DNA from: Sandaracinobacteroides saxicola
GTDB lineage: Bacteria > Pseudomonadota > Alphaproteobacteria > Sphingomonadales > Sphingomonadaceae
Length of the DNA: 64,000 nucleotides
NCBI RefSeq assembly: GCF_014117445.1
Contig: NZ_CP059851.1
Location: 682,001-746,000 of the forward strand
Direction: 5' to 3'
The position numbers and the translations under genes are program-made. Below, one piece after another: positions 38,562 to 47,103 of this stretch (within the stretch, counting starts at the first letter, position 1; every line of letters begins with the position of its first letter). Under the pieces are notes generated by a model. It was not told the origin of the DNA. It worked only from the letters and a program-made list of their open reading frames with translations, and did not search any database.

Positions 38562-39248
38562 ATGATCCTGACATGCCCCAGCTGCGGCGCGCGGTACAAT
38601 GTGCGCGCCGATGCCATTCCCGCCGCCGGCCGCAAGGTGCGCTGCAAGGCCTGCGCGCACGAATGGCTGGCGCTGCCCGAGGTGTGGGAGCTGCCCGAGG
38701 CGCTGCCGGCGGGGAGTGCGGAGCCGGCGCGGGAACCGGAGCCGGCACCGGCTCCGGCGCCGGCGGCCGCGCCCGAGGCGCCGGCCCGGCGCTGGCCGTG
38801 GCTGCTGGTGCTGGCGCTGCTGCTGCTGGGCGGCGGGGGCGCGCTGGGCTGGGCGGTGGGCGAGGGGCGGATCGATCCGGCGCGCATTCCCGGCTGGCAA
38901 TGGCTGATCAGCCGGGAGATCCCCGGCGTGCGGTTGCCGGCGCCGCCGCCGACGGCGCTGACGCTGAGCGCCACGGTGACCAACCGCCAGGTGCCAGGCG
39001 GCGGGAACGTGTGGGAGGTGACCGGGCGGGTGGTGAACGACACGCGCACGGTGCGGCCGGTGCCGCCCATTGAGGTCATCCTCTATGGCCGGGGCAACCG
39101 CGAGCTGTATCGCTGGCAGGTGGCGCCGCCGCGGCCGACGCTGGGGCCGGGGATGGCGGTGCGGTTCGATACCGCCACGGTGAACACGCCCGATGAGGCG
39201 AGCCATGTGCGGGTGACGCTGCGCCCGGCAGCGCTGGGGCGCGGTTGA
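38562..39248 (+). CDS. MJ0042-type zinc-ribbon protein with membrane segment and DUF3426-like domain
   Basis: 228 residues. N-terminal zinc ribbon with paired cysteines (MILTCPSCGARYNV, KVRCKACAHEW), a Pro/Ala/Glu linker, a membrane helix (PWLLVLALLLLGGGGALGWAVG, about 85-106), then a beta-rich extracytoplasmic domain with ATVTNRQVPGGGNVWEVTG. The ATG at 38562 starts right before the first Cys pair; an upstream ATG adds an unrelated leader. Divergent from ydcF. Role unknown. Confidence 0.86.
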   Translation: MILTCPSCGARYNVRADAIPAAGRKVRCKACAHEWLALPEVWELPEALPAGSAEPAREPEPAPAPAPAAAPEAPARRWPWLLVLALLLLGGGGALGWAVGEGRIDPARIPGWQWLISREIPGVRLPAPPPTALTLSATVTNRQVPGGGNVWEVTGRVVNDTRTVRPVPPIEVILYGRGNRELYRWQVAPPRPTLGPGMAVRFDTATVNTPDEASHVRVTLRPAALGRG

Positions 39249-39264
39249 CCGGGGTGGGGGGTGG

Positions 39265-39285
39265 CCTTATCATGTGATGATAAGG
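39265..39285 (+). promoter_or_regulatory. Perfect inverted repeat, probable operator of the small-gene operon
   Basis: CCTTATCAT-GTG-ATGATAAGG: nine-base arms matching without error and only three bases apart. The right arm runs into the ribosome-binding AAGGAG (39282-39287) of the next gene. A repressor bound here would block transcription and initiation; the ribbon-helix-helix-like protein next to it is the obvious candidate. Confidence 0.65.
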
Positions 39286-39293
39286 AGCATGAT

Positions 39294-39575
39294 ATGCAGA
39301 CCGAGCGTGTGACGGTGTTGATGGCGCCGGAGGCGAAATCCGCGATGGCGATGCGCGCGGCGGGCATGGGGCTGTCTACCGGCGAATTCGTGCGGCTGGC
39401 GGTGGACAATTTTGCTGGCGACCGGGGGACGGAGGCCGAGCTGGAAGCGCTTACCGCCGAGTTGCAGGCGGCACTGCCGAAGATGGAGCGGCAGTTCGAT
39501 GCCATGCGGCAGGCGGTCAACGAGGCGCGGGCGGCCATCGACCTGGCATTGCGCGCGAGTGGCGCCCGGGCATGA
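39294..39575 (+). CDS. Small ribbon-helix-helix-like DNA-binding protein
   Basis: 93 residues. The first half (MQTERVTVLMAPEAKSAM, then MGLSTGEFVRLAVDNF) follows the strand-helix-helix pattern of Arc/CopG/antitoxin regulators; the second half (EAELEALTAELQAALPKMER) is a predicted coiled coil. The ATG at 39294 is chosen for AAGGAG seven bases upstream. The operator-like palindrome just before the gene fits autoregulation. Its stop overlaps the next ATG (ATGA). It could be an antitoxin-type protein, but no recognisable toxin follows. Confidence 0.62.
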   Translation: MQTERVTVLMAPEAKSAMAMRAAGMGLSTGEFVRLAVDNFAGDRGTEAELEALTAELQAALPKMERQFDAMRQAVNEARAAIDLALRASGARA

Positions 39576-39793
39576 GCGCGGTGGAGGCGGCGGTGCGCGC
39601 GGTGCGTGACGTGCTGTTGCTGGGCAAGCGGATCGACGACCTGGAAGGCGATGTGACGGCGCTGTCGCGCGATATCCAGGCGCTGGCGGCGGATCATGCG
39701 CTGCTGGCGCAGCGCGTGGCGCGGATCGAGGGCTTTGTGGAAGGGGCGGCCGCCGCAAATGTCGCGCGGCGGGCGCGGCTGCCAAAAGCGTGA
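39572..39793 (+). CDS. Small coiled-coil protein
   Basis: 73 residues. Almost all of it is heptad-like helix (LLLGKRIDDLEGDVTALSRD, ALLAQRVARIEGFVEG), so it likely forms a coiled-coil dimer or pairs with the coiled-coil half of the preceding protein. The start overlaps that gene by four bases. I find no known domain. Confidence 0.6.
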   Translation: MSAVEAAVRAVRDVLLLGKRIDDLEGDVTALSRDIQALAADHALLAQRVARIEGFVEGAAAANVARRARLPKA

Positions 39794-39841
39794 GGGCGGG
39801 CGGGTTGACTTGGCGGGGTGGCAGACGCCACGACGAATGCC

Positions 39842-40075
39842 ATGCCGACCGTGCTTCGCATTGGTGCCTTTCGCTTTTACTTTTACAGCCATGAGCCGAA
39901 TGAGCCGCCGCATGTGCATGTCGACCGCGGCGGCGCGACCATCAAGATCTGGCTGGATGGTCTTGACGTGGCGCTGAACCGGGGGTTCAGGGCACATGAG
40001 ATCGGCGAAGTGGTGGCGATGGTGCGGGCGAACCGCGCGCGTCTGACGGAGGCATGGCATGGCTTCTTTGGCTAG
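39842..40075 (+). CDS. DUF4160 domain protein
   Basis: 77 residues matching DUF4160: MPTVLRIGAFRFYFYSHE at the start, then EPPHVHVDRGGATIKIWL. The ATG at 39842 is used rather than a GTG at 39818 because homologues start MPT. Usually encoded beside a DUF2442 gene, as here (17-base overlap). The pair resembles toxin-antitoxin modules, but activity is unproven. Confidence 0.87.
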   Translation: MPTVLRIGAFRFYFYSHEPNEPPHVHVDRGGATIKIWLDGLDVALNRGFRAHEIGEVVAMVRANRARLTEAWHGFFG

Positions 40076-40319
40076 GGTGGCGGATGAGCGGGTGCTGGAC
40101 GTGCGCTGCGACGCGCACAGCCTGATCGTGGACCTGATGGACGGGCGGACAATCAGTGCACCGCTGGCCTGGTATCCGCGATTGCTGCGGGCGACGGCGG
40201 AGCAGCGTGCCCGCTGGGAGCGGGCGGGGGCCGGGTACGGCATCCACTGGCCGGAGATCGATGAGGATTTGAGCACGGAGGGGTTGTTGCGGGGGGTGCC
40301 CGCCAAAGGCACCACGTGA
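40059..40319 (+). CDS. DUF2442 domain protein
   Basis: 86 residues with the DUF2442 pattern (LIVDLMDGRTISAPLAWYPR, then GIHWPEIDEDLSTEGLL). GGAGG at 40048-40052 precedes the ATG. Partner of the DUF4160 gene. Its stop overlaps the GTG start of the following microprotein gene (GTGA). Confidence 0.88.
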   Translation: MASLARVADERVLDVRCDAHSLIVDLMDGRTISAPLAWYPRLLRATAEQRARWERAGAGYGIHWPEIDEDLSTEGLLRGVPAKGTT

Positions 40320-40408
40320 CGAGGGGCGCTGCGGTTTTCGGGCTGGTGGTCCTGACGATTGTTCTGATTGCAATGTTCTATTCCGGCATGTTCATGCACG
40401 GGGACTAG
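40316..40408 (+). CDS. Putative 30-residue single-pass membrane microprotein
   Basis: Reads MTRGAAVFGLVVLTIVLIAM then FYSGMFMHGD. A basic start, one hydrophobic helix of about 20 residues and a short polar end make a clean single-span membrane protein. The GTG start overlaps the DUF2442 stop as GTGA, and the carboxylase gene begins ten bases after the stop, so it is placed exactly where a coupled gene would be. Too short to identify by family. Confidence 0.5.
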   Translation: MTRGAAVFGLVVLTIVLIAMFYSGMFMHGD

Positions 40409-40417
40409 GGAGCCGGA

Positions 40418-42409
40418 ATGTTCAAGAAAATCCTGATTGCCAATCGTGGGGAAATCGCCTGCCGGGTCGTCCGGACGGCGCGGCGCATGGGGATCGCCAC
40501 GGTCGCCGTCTATTCCGATGCCGATGCGGCGGCGCTGCATGTGGAGATGGCGGACGAAGCCGTGCATCTGGGGCCGCCGCCGGCGGCGCAATCCTATCTG
40601 CTGGCGGACCGGATCATCGCGGCGTGCAAGGCGACGGGGGCCGAGGCGGTGCATCCGGGATACGGGTTCCTGAGCGAGCGGGCTTCGTTCGTGGAGACGC
40701 TCGACGCGGCGGGGATCGCGTTTATCGGCCCGCCGGCAAGCGCCATCGCCGCGATGGGCGACAAGATCGAATCGAAGAAGCTGGCGAAGGCCGCCGGTGT
40801 GAACGTGGTGCCTGGCTTTGTGGGAGAGATTGCCGACACCGACCATGCGGCGCGGATCGCCGGCGAGATCGGCTATCCGGTGATGATGAAGGCAAGCGCG
40901 GGCGGCGGCGGCAAGGGGATGCGGCTGGCCTTCAGCGAGGCCGATGTGCGCGAGGGGTTCGATGCTGTGCGGCGGGAGGCGCTGGCGAGTTTCGGCGACG
41001 ACCGGGTGTTCATCGAGAAATTCGTGGAGCAGCCGCGGCATATCGAAATCCAGCTGCTGGGCGATAGGCACGGCACCATCCTCTATCTGAACGAGCGCGA
41101 CTGTTCGATCCAGCGGCGGCACCAGAAGGTGGTGGAGGAAGCGCCGAGCCCGTTCGTGACGCCCGAGATGCGGCGCGCGATGGGCGAGCAGGCGGTCGCG
41201 CTCGCGCGCAATGTCGGTTATTTCAGCGCGGGGACGGTGGAGTTCATCGCCGGCGCCGACCGCAGTTTCTATTTTCTGGAGATGAACACGCGGCTCCAGG
41301 TGGAGCATCCGGTGACCGAGTGCATCACCGGGCTGGACCTGGTGGAACAGATGATCCGCGTGGCGGCGGGCGAGCGGCTGGCGCTGAGCCAGGGCGACAT
41401 CGGCATCAACGGCCATGCCATCGAGACGCGATTCTATGCCGAGGACCCCTATCGCGGGTTCCTGCCCTCGATCGGCCGGCTGACACGCTATCTGCCGCCG
41501 ACGGAGGAAGGGGGCGTGCGGGTGGACAGCGGCGTGGTGGAGGGCAGCGAGATTTCGATGTTCTATGATCCGATGATCGCCAAGCTGATCACGCATGCGC
41601 CGACCCGGCTGCAAGCGGCGGATGCGCAGGTGGCGGCGCTGGATCGCTATGTCGTGCGCGGCATCAGCCACAACGCCGATTTCCTGTCGGCGCTGATGCA
41701 GCATCCGCGTTTTCGGGCCGGCGAGGCGGTGACGACGGCGTTCATCGCGGAGGAATATCCCGACGGGTTCAAGGGCCATCCGGCCACGGCGGACGTGCGG
41801 GCGCGGTTGGTGGCGGCAGCGGCGGTGGTGAACGCGATTCTCGCCGACCGGGCGCAGATGATCGACGGTCAGCTGAACGGGCATGGCGCCGCCTGGGGGA
41901 CGGACTGGGTGGTGGAGCTGGACGGCGAGCGCACGCCGGTGACGGTGGTGGACCATGGCGGGCTGTGGGATGTGGCCGTCGGGGGTGCGCAGTTGCGGGT
42001 GCGGGGCCAGTGGCGGCCGGGCGAGCCGCTGTTCGAGGCCGAGATCGACGATGTGGCGATGGCGATCCAGCTCGACCGGCTGGGCGTGGGCTGGCGGATG
42101 ACGCATGGCGGCGCGCAGCACGCCATGCGGGTGCTGAGCCCGCGCGCCGCGGAGCTGGCGGGGCACATGATCGCCAAGGTCGCGCCGGACCTGAGCCGCT
42201 TCCTGCTGTGCCCGATGCCGGGGCTGGTGGTGAGCATCGCGGTGGCCGAGGGGGATCGGGTGGAGGCCGGGCAGGCGCTGGCGACGGTGGAGGCGATGAA
42301 GATGGAGAATATCCTGCGCGCCGAGAAAGCCGGCACGGTGGCGCGGCTGCACGCCAAGGCCGGGGACAGCCTGGCGGTGGATGCCGTGATCCTGGAGTTC
42401 GCGGCGTGA
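40418..42409 (+). CDS. pccA: Propionyl-CoA carboxylase-type alpha subunit (biotin carboxylase plus biotin carrier)
   Basis: 663-residue acyl-CoA carboxylase alpha subunit that carboxylates its own biotin with ATP and bicarbonate for transfer by a beta subunit. Biotin carboxylase domain about 1-445 (FKKILIANRGEIACRVVRT, KASAGGGGKGMR, FLEMNTRLQVEHPVTE), a linker or BT-type domain about 500-590, and a C-terminal biotinyl domain with the lysine in VEAMKMEN (about 627). Full length resembles PccA more than the short AccC. No beta subunit is in the window, so the acyl-CoA is inferred. Confidence 0.92.
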   Translation: MFKKILIANRGEIACRVVRTARRMGIATVAVYSDADAAALHVEMADEAVHLGPPPAAQSYLLADRIIAACKATGAEAVHPGYGFLSERASFVETLDAAGIAFIGPPASAIAAMGDKIESKKLAKAAGVNVVPGFVGEIADTDHAARIAGEIGYPVMMKASAGGGGKGMRLAFSEADVREGFDAVRREALASFGDDRVFIEKFVEQPRHIEIQLLGDRHGTILYLNERDCSIQRRHQKVVEEAPSPFVTPEMRRAMGEQAVALARNVGYFSAGTVEFIAGADRSFYFLEMNTRLQVEHPVTECITGLDLVEQMIRVAAGERLALSQGDIGINGHAIETRFYAEDPYRGFLPSIGRLTRYLPPTEEGGVRVDSGVVEGSEISMFYDPMIAKLITHAPTRLQAADAQVAALDRYVVRGISHNADFLSALMQHPRFRAGEAVTTAFIAEEYPDGFKGHPATADVRARLVAAAAVVNAILADRAQMIDGQLNGHGAAWGTDWVVELDGERTPVTVVDHGGLWDVAVGGAQLRVRGQWRPGEPLFEAEIDDVAMAIQLDRLGVGWRMTHGGAQHAMRVLSPRAAELAGHMIAKVAPDLSRFLLCPMPGLVVSIAVAEGDRVEAGQALATVEAMKMENILRAEKAGTVARLHAKAGDSLAVDAVILEFAA

Positions 42410-42840
42410 TGCTGGCGGCGCTGATCGTGGCGTTGCCGGGCGTGCCGGAACGGTCGTTCGATCCCGCGGCGCTGGACGCGCTGCCGCAGGTGGAGGCGGT
42501 TTCGACCTTTCACGGCATGACCTTGCGCTGCACCGGACCACGACTGGATGTCGTGCTGGCGGCGGCGGGGATGCCGGCGGGCGAGGCTTTGCGCGGGGCG
42601 GCGCTGCGACAGGTGGCGCTGGCGCGCGGCGCGGACGGTTATGTGGTGGGCTTTACCCCGGCCGAGCTGGACCCGCTGCTGGGCAATCGTGCCGTGGTGG
42701 TGACGGCGCGCTGCGGTGGCAAGGCGCTGGATGCGTCCGATGGCCCGCTGCGGCTGCTGGTGGATGGAGACCGGCGCGGCGCGCGCAGCGTTCGGCAATT
42801 GACGCGGATCGAGGTGGTGACGCTGCCGGATCGGCCTTGA
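42409..42840 (+). CDS. Molybdopterin-dependent oxidoreductase-like domain protein
   Basis: 143 residues resembling the single sulfite-oxidase/YedY-fold domain found in small proteins: SFDPAALDALPQVEAVSTFHG, LDVVLAAAGMP, and DGYVVGFTPAELDPLLGNR. A Cys lies in TLRCTGP where the cofactor-binding Cys might be, but a second conserved feature set is not evident, so cofactor binding is unclear. The ATG overlaps the carboxylase stop by one base, so it is in the same operon. There is no obvious signal peptide. Confidence 0.68.
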   Translation: MLAALIVALPGVPERSFDPAALDALPQVEAVSTFHGMTLRCTGPRLDVVLAAAGMPAGEALRGAALRQVALARGADGYVVGFTPAELDPLLGNRAVVVTARCGGKALDASDGPLRLLVDGDRRGARSVRQLTRIEVVTLPDRP

Positions 42841-42889
42841 CGAGGCGTCGTGCGGCGGCAAACTGCACGACGGATGACAGGAGGTCGTG

Positions 42890-43174
42890 ATGGGTCGTGC
42901 GGGCGTGATGATGGTGGCGGCGCTGGTGCTGGCGGGGTGCAGCCAGGGGCCGAGCGGGCGCTATGAGGACCGGTCGGGGCTGGTGTTCGTGGATTTCATG
43001 GGCGATGGCGAGGCGATGGTCGGCGGGCTGGGGATGGCCGGCCGCGCGCAGTGGAAGGCGCAGGGGGACGTCGTCTATCTGGTGACCGGCGCCGATGGCA
43101 GCGCGTTGCAGCTGAAGAAGCGGGCCGACGGTTGTTATGAATGGACGCTGGGCGTACTCTGCAAGACCGTCTGA
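42890..43174 (+). CDS. Small lipoprotein
   Basis: 94 residues: MGRAGVMMVAALVLAGC is a lipoprotein signal with lipobox LAGC (Cys17), then a small beta-rich domain (GRYEDRSGLVFVDFMGDG, YEWTLGVLCKTV). CAGGAGG (42878-42884) supports the ATG at 42890; a GTG at 42887 is next to it. Last gene of the operon. Its final codons and stop are formed by the stem-loop element that follows. Confidence 0.75.
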   Translation: MGRAGVMMVAALVLAGCSQGPSGRYEDRSGLVFVDFMGDGEAMVGGLGMAGRAQWKAQGDVVYLVTGADGSALQLKKRADGCYEWTLGVLCKTV

Positions 43175-43306
43175 TAAATCGCCCATGCCGGGCTGCGAAC
43201 GCCGATTTGCTGCGCTCCGATGCTCACGCTACCCAAAAGTGCGCTGCGCTTCGGTGCTCTCAAATCAACGTTCTCGCCGTCGGCCTGGGCGATTTCTCAA
43301 ACGGTC
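43165..43306. repeat. Intergenic stem-loop element, copy 1 (between lipoprotein gene and rnd)
   Basis: Outer arms 43165-43185 and 43286-43306 pair over 21 bases with three mismatches (GACCGT..AAATCGCCCA). The inside contains CCGGGCTGCGAA, GCTGCGCTCCG and GCGCTGCGCTTCGG-like parts that also occur in the copy at 47982-48126. It overlaps the lipoprotein stop and ends two bases before the rnd stop, so it probably serves as a two-way terminator. Confidence 0.85.
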
Positions 43307-43308
43307 TT

Positions 43309-44469
43309 TCAAAGCGGCCGGACCTTCGCGCGGCCGTTTTCGACGACGAAGGCGAGGCGGCCTTCGCACAGCGCCAGGGCATCGGCGCCGAAGGTGTCCC
43401 GGCGCCAGCCGTCGAGCAGGCTGAGGCCGTCGCGCGTGCCGGCGGCGAGGGCTTCCAGCTCCTCCGCGCGGGCGACCAGCTTGGGGGCGACGCCGGCCTC
43501 TTTCGCCCGGACTTTCAGCAGCAGTTTCAGGAGGTCGGCGACCAGCGCGGCGTCGGTGGAGAGGCCGGGCCGGCTGGCTTCGCGGGCGGGCATGTCCTCG
43601 GGCGACAGCGGCTGCGCCTCTGCAATCACGGCCATCAGGCGGCCGCCGATGGCGTTGTTGGCCCAGGCCTGCGACAGGCCGCGGATGCGCGCCAGGTCGG
43701 CCTGTGACCGGGGCGGCGAGGCGGCGAGGTCGGCGAGCGTTTCATCCTTCACGATGCGGCCGCGCGGCACGTCCTTGTCCTGCGCCTCCAGCTCCCGCCA
43801 TTTCGCCAGCGCCTTCAGCCGGCCGAGCACGTCGGGCTTGCGGCTGGGCAGGCGGAGGCGCTTCCAGGCCTCCTCGGGATCATTGGCGTAATTGGCCGGG
43901 TCGCTGACGCGCGCCATCTCCTCGTCCAGCCAGATGCCGCGGCCGTTGCGGCGCAGCTTGTCGAGCATTTTCGGGAACAGCGCGGCCAAATAGGTGACAT
44001 CGCCGATGGCATAGTCGATCTGGCGGTCGGACAGCGGCCGGCGCGCCCAGTCGGTGAAGCGGGCGCCCTTGTCGATCTGCGTGCCGGTGTAATGGGCGAC
44101 GAGGTTGGCGTAGCTGACCTGCTCGCCCATGCCGAGCGCCATGGCGGCGACCTGCGTATCGAACAGCGGGAAGGGCACCTTGCCGGTGAGGTTCCAGAAG
44201 ATTTCCAGGTCCTGCCCGCCGGCGTGGAGGACTTTCAGCAGCGACTCGTCGGTGAGGAGGGCGAGGAAGGGGGCGAGGTCGAGGCCGGGGGCGAGCGGGT
44301 CGACGGCGAAGGCCTCCGTCGGGCTGGCCAGCTGGATCAGGCAAAGCTGTGGATAATAAGTGCTTTCGCGCATGAATTCGGTGTCGATGCAGAGGAAGTC
44401 CGCGCGGGCGAGGCGGGCGCAGTGCGCGGCGAGGGTGGCGGTATCGGCAACCAGCGGATGAATTTCCAT
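43309..44469 (-). CDS. rnd: Ribonuclease D
   Basis: 386-residue 3'-5' exoribonuclease for tRNA and small-RNA ends. DEDD residues: DFLCIDTEFMRE (Asp/Glu), FWNLTGKVPFPLFDTQVAA (Asp), IDYAIGDVTYL (Tyr and Asp). HRDC domains follow (about 210-380, RLKALAKWRELEAQ, LSQAWANNAIGG). The ATG at 44469 (MEIHPLVAD) is used; the extension upstream is shadow sequence. Divergent from aspS. Confidence 0.94.
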   Translation of the reverse strand: MEIHPLVADTATLAAHCARLARADFLCIDTEFMRESTYYPQLCLIQLASPTEAFAVDPLAPGLDLAPFLALLTDESLLKVLHAGGQDLEIFWNLTGKVPFPLFDTQVAAMALGMGEQVSYANLVAHYTGTQIDKGARFTDWARRPLSDRQIDYAIGDVTYLAALFPKMLDKLRRNGRGIWLDEEMARVSDPANYANDPEEAWKRLRLPSRKPDVLGRLKALAKWRELEAQDKDVPRGRIVKDETLADLAASPPRSQADLARIRGLSQAWANNAIGGRLMAVIAEAQPLSPEDMPAREASRPGLSTDAALVADLLKLLLKVRAKEAGVAPKLVARAEELEALAAGTRDGLSLLDGWRRDTFGADALALCEGRLAFVVENGRAKVRPL

Positions 44470-44534
44470 CGCGCGGCCATAGCGGGAAGGTGGCGACTTG
44501 ACAAAAAGCGTTTTGGGCGCCCCAAGCGCGCGCC

Positions 44535-46343
44535 ATGACCGAGACCGCACTTCACCCCTATCGCACCCATCATTGCGCCGCGCTGCGCGTTTCCGACGTG
44601 GGCACGCCGGTGCGCCTGTCGGGCTGGATCCACCGCAAGCGCGACCATGGCGGCGTGCTGTTCGTGGATTTGCGCGACCATCACGGGCTGACGCAGCTGG
44701 TGGTGGGGCCGTCCTCGCCCGCGTTCGCGGTGCTGGAGCGGCTGCGGGTGGAATCGGTGGTGACGGTGGATGGCGAGGTGGTGGCGCGCGAGGCCGGCAC
44801 GGTGAACGCCAACCTGCCGACGGGCGCGATCGAGGTGCGGGCGCGCGGCGTCAGCGTGCAATCGGAAGCCGCGGAACTGCCGCTGCCGGTGGCGGGCGAG
44901 GCGGAGTATCCGGAGGAGATCCGGCTGAAATACCGCTTCCTGGATTTGCGGCGGGAGCGGCTGCATCGCAACATCATGCTGCGGTCCGGCGTGATCGCCT
45001 CGCTGCGGCGGCGGATGATCGAGCAGGGCTTCACCGAGTTCCAGACGCCGATCCTGACCGCCAGCAGCCCGGAGGGCGCGCGCGACTATCTGGTGCCGAG
45101 CCGAGTGCATCCGGGCAAATTCTATGCGCTGCCGCAGGCGCCGCAGATGTTCAAGCAACTGCTGATGGTGGCCGGCTTCGACCGTTATTTCCAGATCGCG
45201 CCCTGTTTCCGCGACGAGGATGCACGGGCGGATCGCTCACCGGGCGAATTCTATCAGCTCGATTTCGAGATGAGCTTCGTGACGCAGGACGATGTGTTCG
45301 CCGCGATCGAGCCTGTGCTGGCGGGCGTGTTCGAGGAGTTTGCCGGGTTCGCCAGGGAGGCGCCCTGGGGGGTGACGAAGCCGCCGTTCCCGCGCATTCC
45401 CTTCGCCGAATCCATGCTTCGCTATGGCAATGACAAGCCGGATTTGCGCAATCCGCTGATCATCAGTGATGTCTCCGCGCATTTTGCGCAGTCCGGCTTT
45501 GGGCTGTTCGAGCGCATCGTGGCCGGCGGCGGCGTGGTGCGGGCGATCCCGGCACCCGGCACGGCGGCGATGAGCCGCAAATTCTTCGACGACATGAACG
45601 AATGGGCGCGGGGCGAGGGGCATGCGGGCCTTGGCTATGTGACGCGCAAGGGCGGCGAATTTGGCGGGCCGATTGCCAAGAACCATGGTGAGGCCGGAAT
45701 GGTGGCGCTGTATGACGCGCTGGGACTGGGCCCGGATGATGGCTGTTTCTTCGCGGCGGGCAAGGAAGCGGCGGCGGCGAAGCTGGCGGGCCACGCGAGG
45801 ACGCGGGTGGGCGAGCAGCTGGGACTGATCGCGCAGGGCGAGTTTCGCTTTTGCTGGATCGTCGATTTTCCGATGTTCGAATATGATGAGGAGGCGAAGA
45901 AGATCGACTTCAGCCACAATCCGTTCAGCATGCCGCAGGGCGAGCTGGCGGCGCTGGAGAATGAGGATCCGCTGAGCATCAAGGCGTATCAGTATGACAT
46001 CGTCTGCAACGGCGTGGAGCTGTCGAGCGGCGCGATCCGGAATCACCGCCCGGAGATCATGTACAAGGCGTTCGAGATCGCCGGCTATACGCGCGATCAG
46101 GTGGACGCCAATTTCAGCGGCATGATCAACGCCTTCAAATATGGCGCACCGCCGCACGGCGGCAGCGCGCCCGGCGTGGACCGGATCGTGATGCTGCTGG
46201 CGGATGAGCCGAACATCCGCGAGGTGGTGCTGTTCCCGATGAACCAGAAGGCCGAGGACCTGATGATGAACGCCCCGGCACCGGTGAGCGACAGGCAGCT
46301 GCGCGATCTGAGCATCCGGCTGAACCTGCCGGCGAAGGGGTGA
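44535..46343 (+). CDS. aspS: Aspartyl-tRNA synthetase
   Basis: 602 residues, bacterial class IIb type. Anticodon-binding OB domain (about 1-115, [23 protein letters not shown]), class II catalytic motifs including [40 protein letters not shown] and the C-terminal GVDRIVMLL, and the inserted GAD domain about 300-420 (VVRAIPAPG). ATG follows TTGACA-like -35 sequence (44498-44503) 32 bases earlier, but no -10 is clear. No Asn-specific hints can be read from sequence. Confidence 0.97.
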   Translation: MTETALHPYRTHHCAALRVSDVGTPVRLSGWIHRKRDHGGVLFVDLRDHHGLTQLVVGPSSPAFAVLERLRVESVVTVDGEVVAREAGTVNANLPTGAIEVRARGVSVQSEAAELPLPVAGEAEYPEEIRLKYRFLDLRRERLHRNIMLRSGVIASLRRRMIEQGFTEFQTPILTASSPEGARDYLVPSRVHPGKFYALPQAPQMFKQLLMVAGFDRYFQIAPCFRDEDARADRSPGEFYQLDFEMSFVTQDDVFAAIEPVLAGVFEEFAGFAREAPWGVTKPPFPRIPFAESMLRYGNDKPDLRNPLIISDVSAHFAQSGFGLFERIVAGGGVVRAIPAPGTAAMSRKFFDDMNEWARGEGHAGLGYVTRKGGEFGGPIAKNHGEAGMVALYDALGLGPDDGCFFAAGKEAAAAKLAGHARTRVGEQLGLIAQGEFRFCWIVDFPMFEYDEEAKKIDFSHNPFSMPQGELAALENEDPLSIKAYQYDIVCNGVELSSGAIRNHRPEIMYKAFEIAGYTRDQVDANFSGMINAFKYGAPPHGGSAPGVDRIVMLLADEPNIREVVLFPMNQKAEDLMMNAPAPVSDRQLRDLSIRLNLPAKG

Positions 46344-46457
46344 GAATTGGCCGGCGACCTGCCGAAACTTAACATGTGTTAACGATGTTTACAGCAAGAC
46401 ATTGGGCATGCTGATAGTTCGCCGGTCAAATCCTTGAAAAAAGGGTCATGCCGGGCC

Positions 46458-46473
46458 TGGCACGCAACCTGCA
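46458..46473 (+). promoter_or_regulatory. Sigma-54-type promoter of PEP-CTERM gene
   Basis: TGGCACG-CAAC-CTGCA fits the -24/-12 consensus TGGCACR-N4-TTGCW with one mismatch. It lies 49 bases before the start codon. PEP-CTERM genes in other bacteria depend on RpoN with the PrsK/PrsR pair. Confidence 0.6.
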
Positions 46474-46521
46474 TGGCGATGACTGGCCGTTCGTGCGGCG
46501 GTCGCCAACAGGAGAGTAGTG

Positions 46522-47022
46522 ATGCGTAAGCTTTTGATGGCAGCCCTTCTTGCCGGTGTCGCCTCCGCGGCTTCGGCAACCGTCCTCATTCCCGGCACCG
46601 GCTGGCAATCGGACCAGGTCGATGCCGCGAATACCGATTCGATCAATTCGCCCTGGACCTTCACGCTGACCAATCCCGGTGTGTTCCGCCTGACCGATGC
46701 CTTCATCGTCGGCGACATCTATACCGTCTCGGGCAGCTTCAACGTGGCCTCGACCTTCTTTGCCGGGCCGGCAATCCCGCTCAGCAATCCGACGGCCGAC
46801 GCGGCGTGGCTGAGCGCCGACTTCAGCCATATCCTGGTGCCGCTGCCGGCCGGGGTCTATTCGATCACCATCCAGGGCAATGGCGCCGGCGGACTTCCCG
46901 CGGGCTTCTTCGTGCAGCTGACCCAGGTTCCCGAGCCGGCAACCTGGGCGATGATGATCGCCGGTTTCGGTCTGGTGGGCCTGGGGCTGCGCCGTCGTCG
47001 CCAGCCGGTGGTCGGCGCCTGA
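46522..47022 (+). CDS. PEPxxWA-CTERM sorting domain protein
   Basis: 166-residue secreted protein: signal peptide (MRKLLMAALLAGVASAASA), a Thr/Ser/Asn-rich beta domain (FTLTNPGVFRLTDAFIVGD, FNVASTFFAGP), then the sorting signal VPEPATWAMMIAGFGLVG and RRRR. GGAG at 46511 precedes the ATG at 46522. A sigma-54-like promoter lies upstream, and TTAACA-TG-TGTTAA with GTTAACGATG (46369-46387) lies further up, possibly an enhancer-protein site. A strong terminator follows at 47052. Confidence 0.88.
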   Translation: MRKLLMAALLAGVASAASATVLIPGTGWQSDQVDAANTDSINSPWTFTLTNPGVFRLTDAFIVGDIYTVSGSFNVASTFFAGPAIPLSNPTADAAWLSADFSHILVPLPAGVYSITIQGNGAGGLPAGFFVQLTQVPEPATWAMMIAGFGLVGLGLRRRRQPVVGA

Positions 47023-47051
47023 ATCGATTGACGGGCCACGGCGAATAGGGG

Positions 47052-47085
47052 AGGGCGGTTCACCGGATGGGAGCCGCCCTTTTCC
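47052..47085 (+). terminator. Rho-independent terminator after PEP-CTERM gene
   Basis: AGGGCGGTTC pairs with GAGCCGCCCT (one wobble), followed at once by TTTTCC. It lies 30 bases after the stop. Confidence 0.8.
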
Positions 47086-47103
47086 TTTGTGACGGAGAGC
47101 AGC

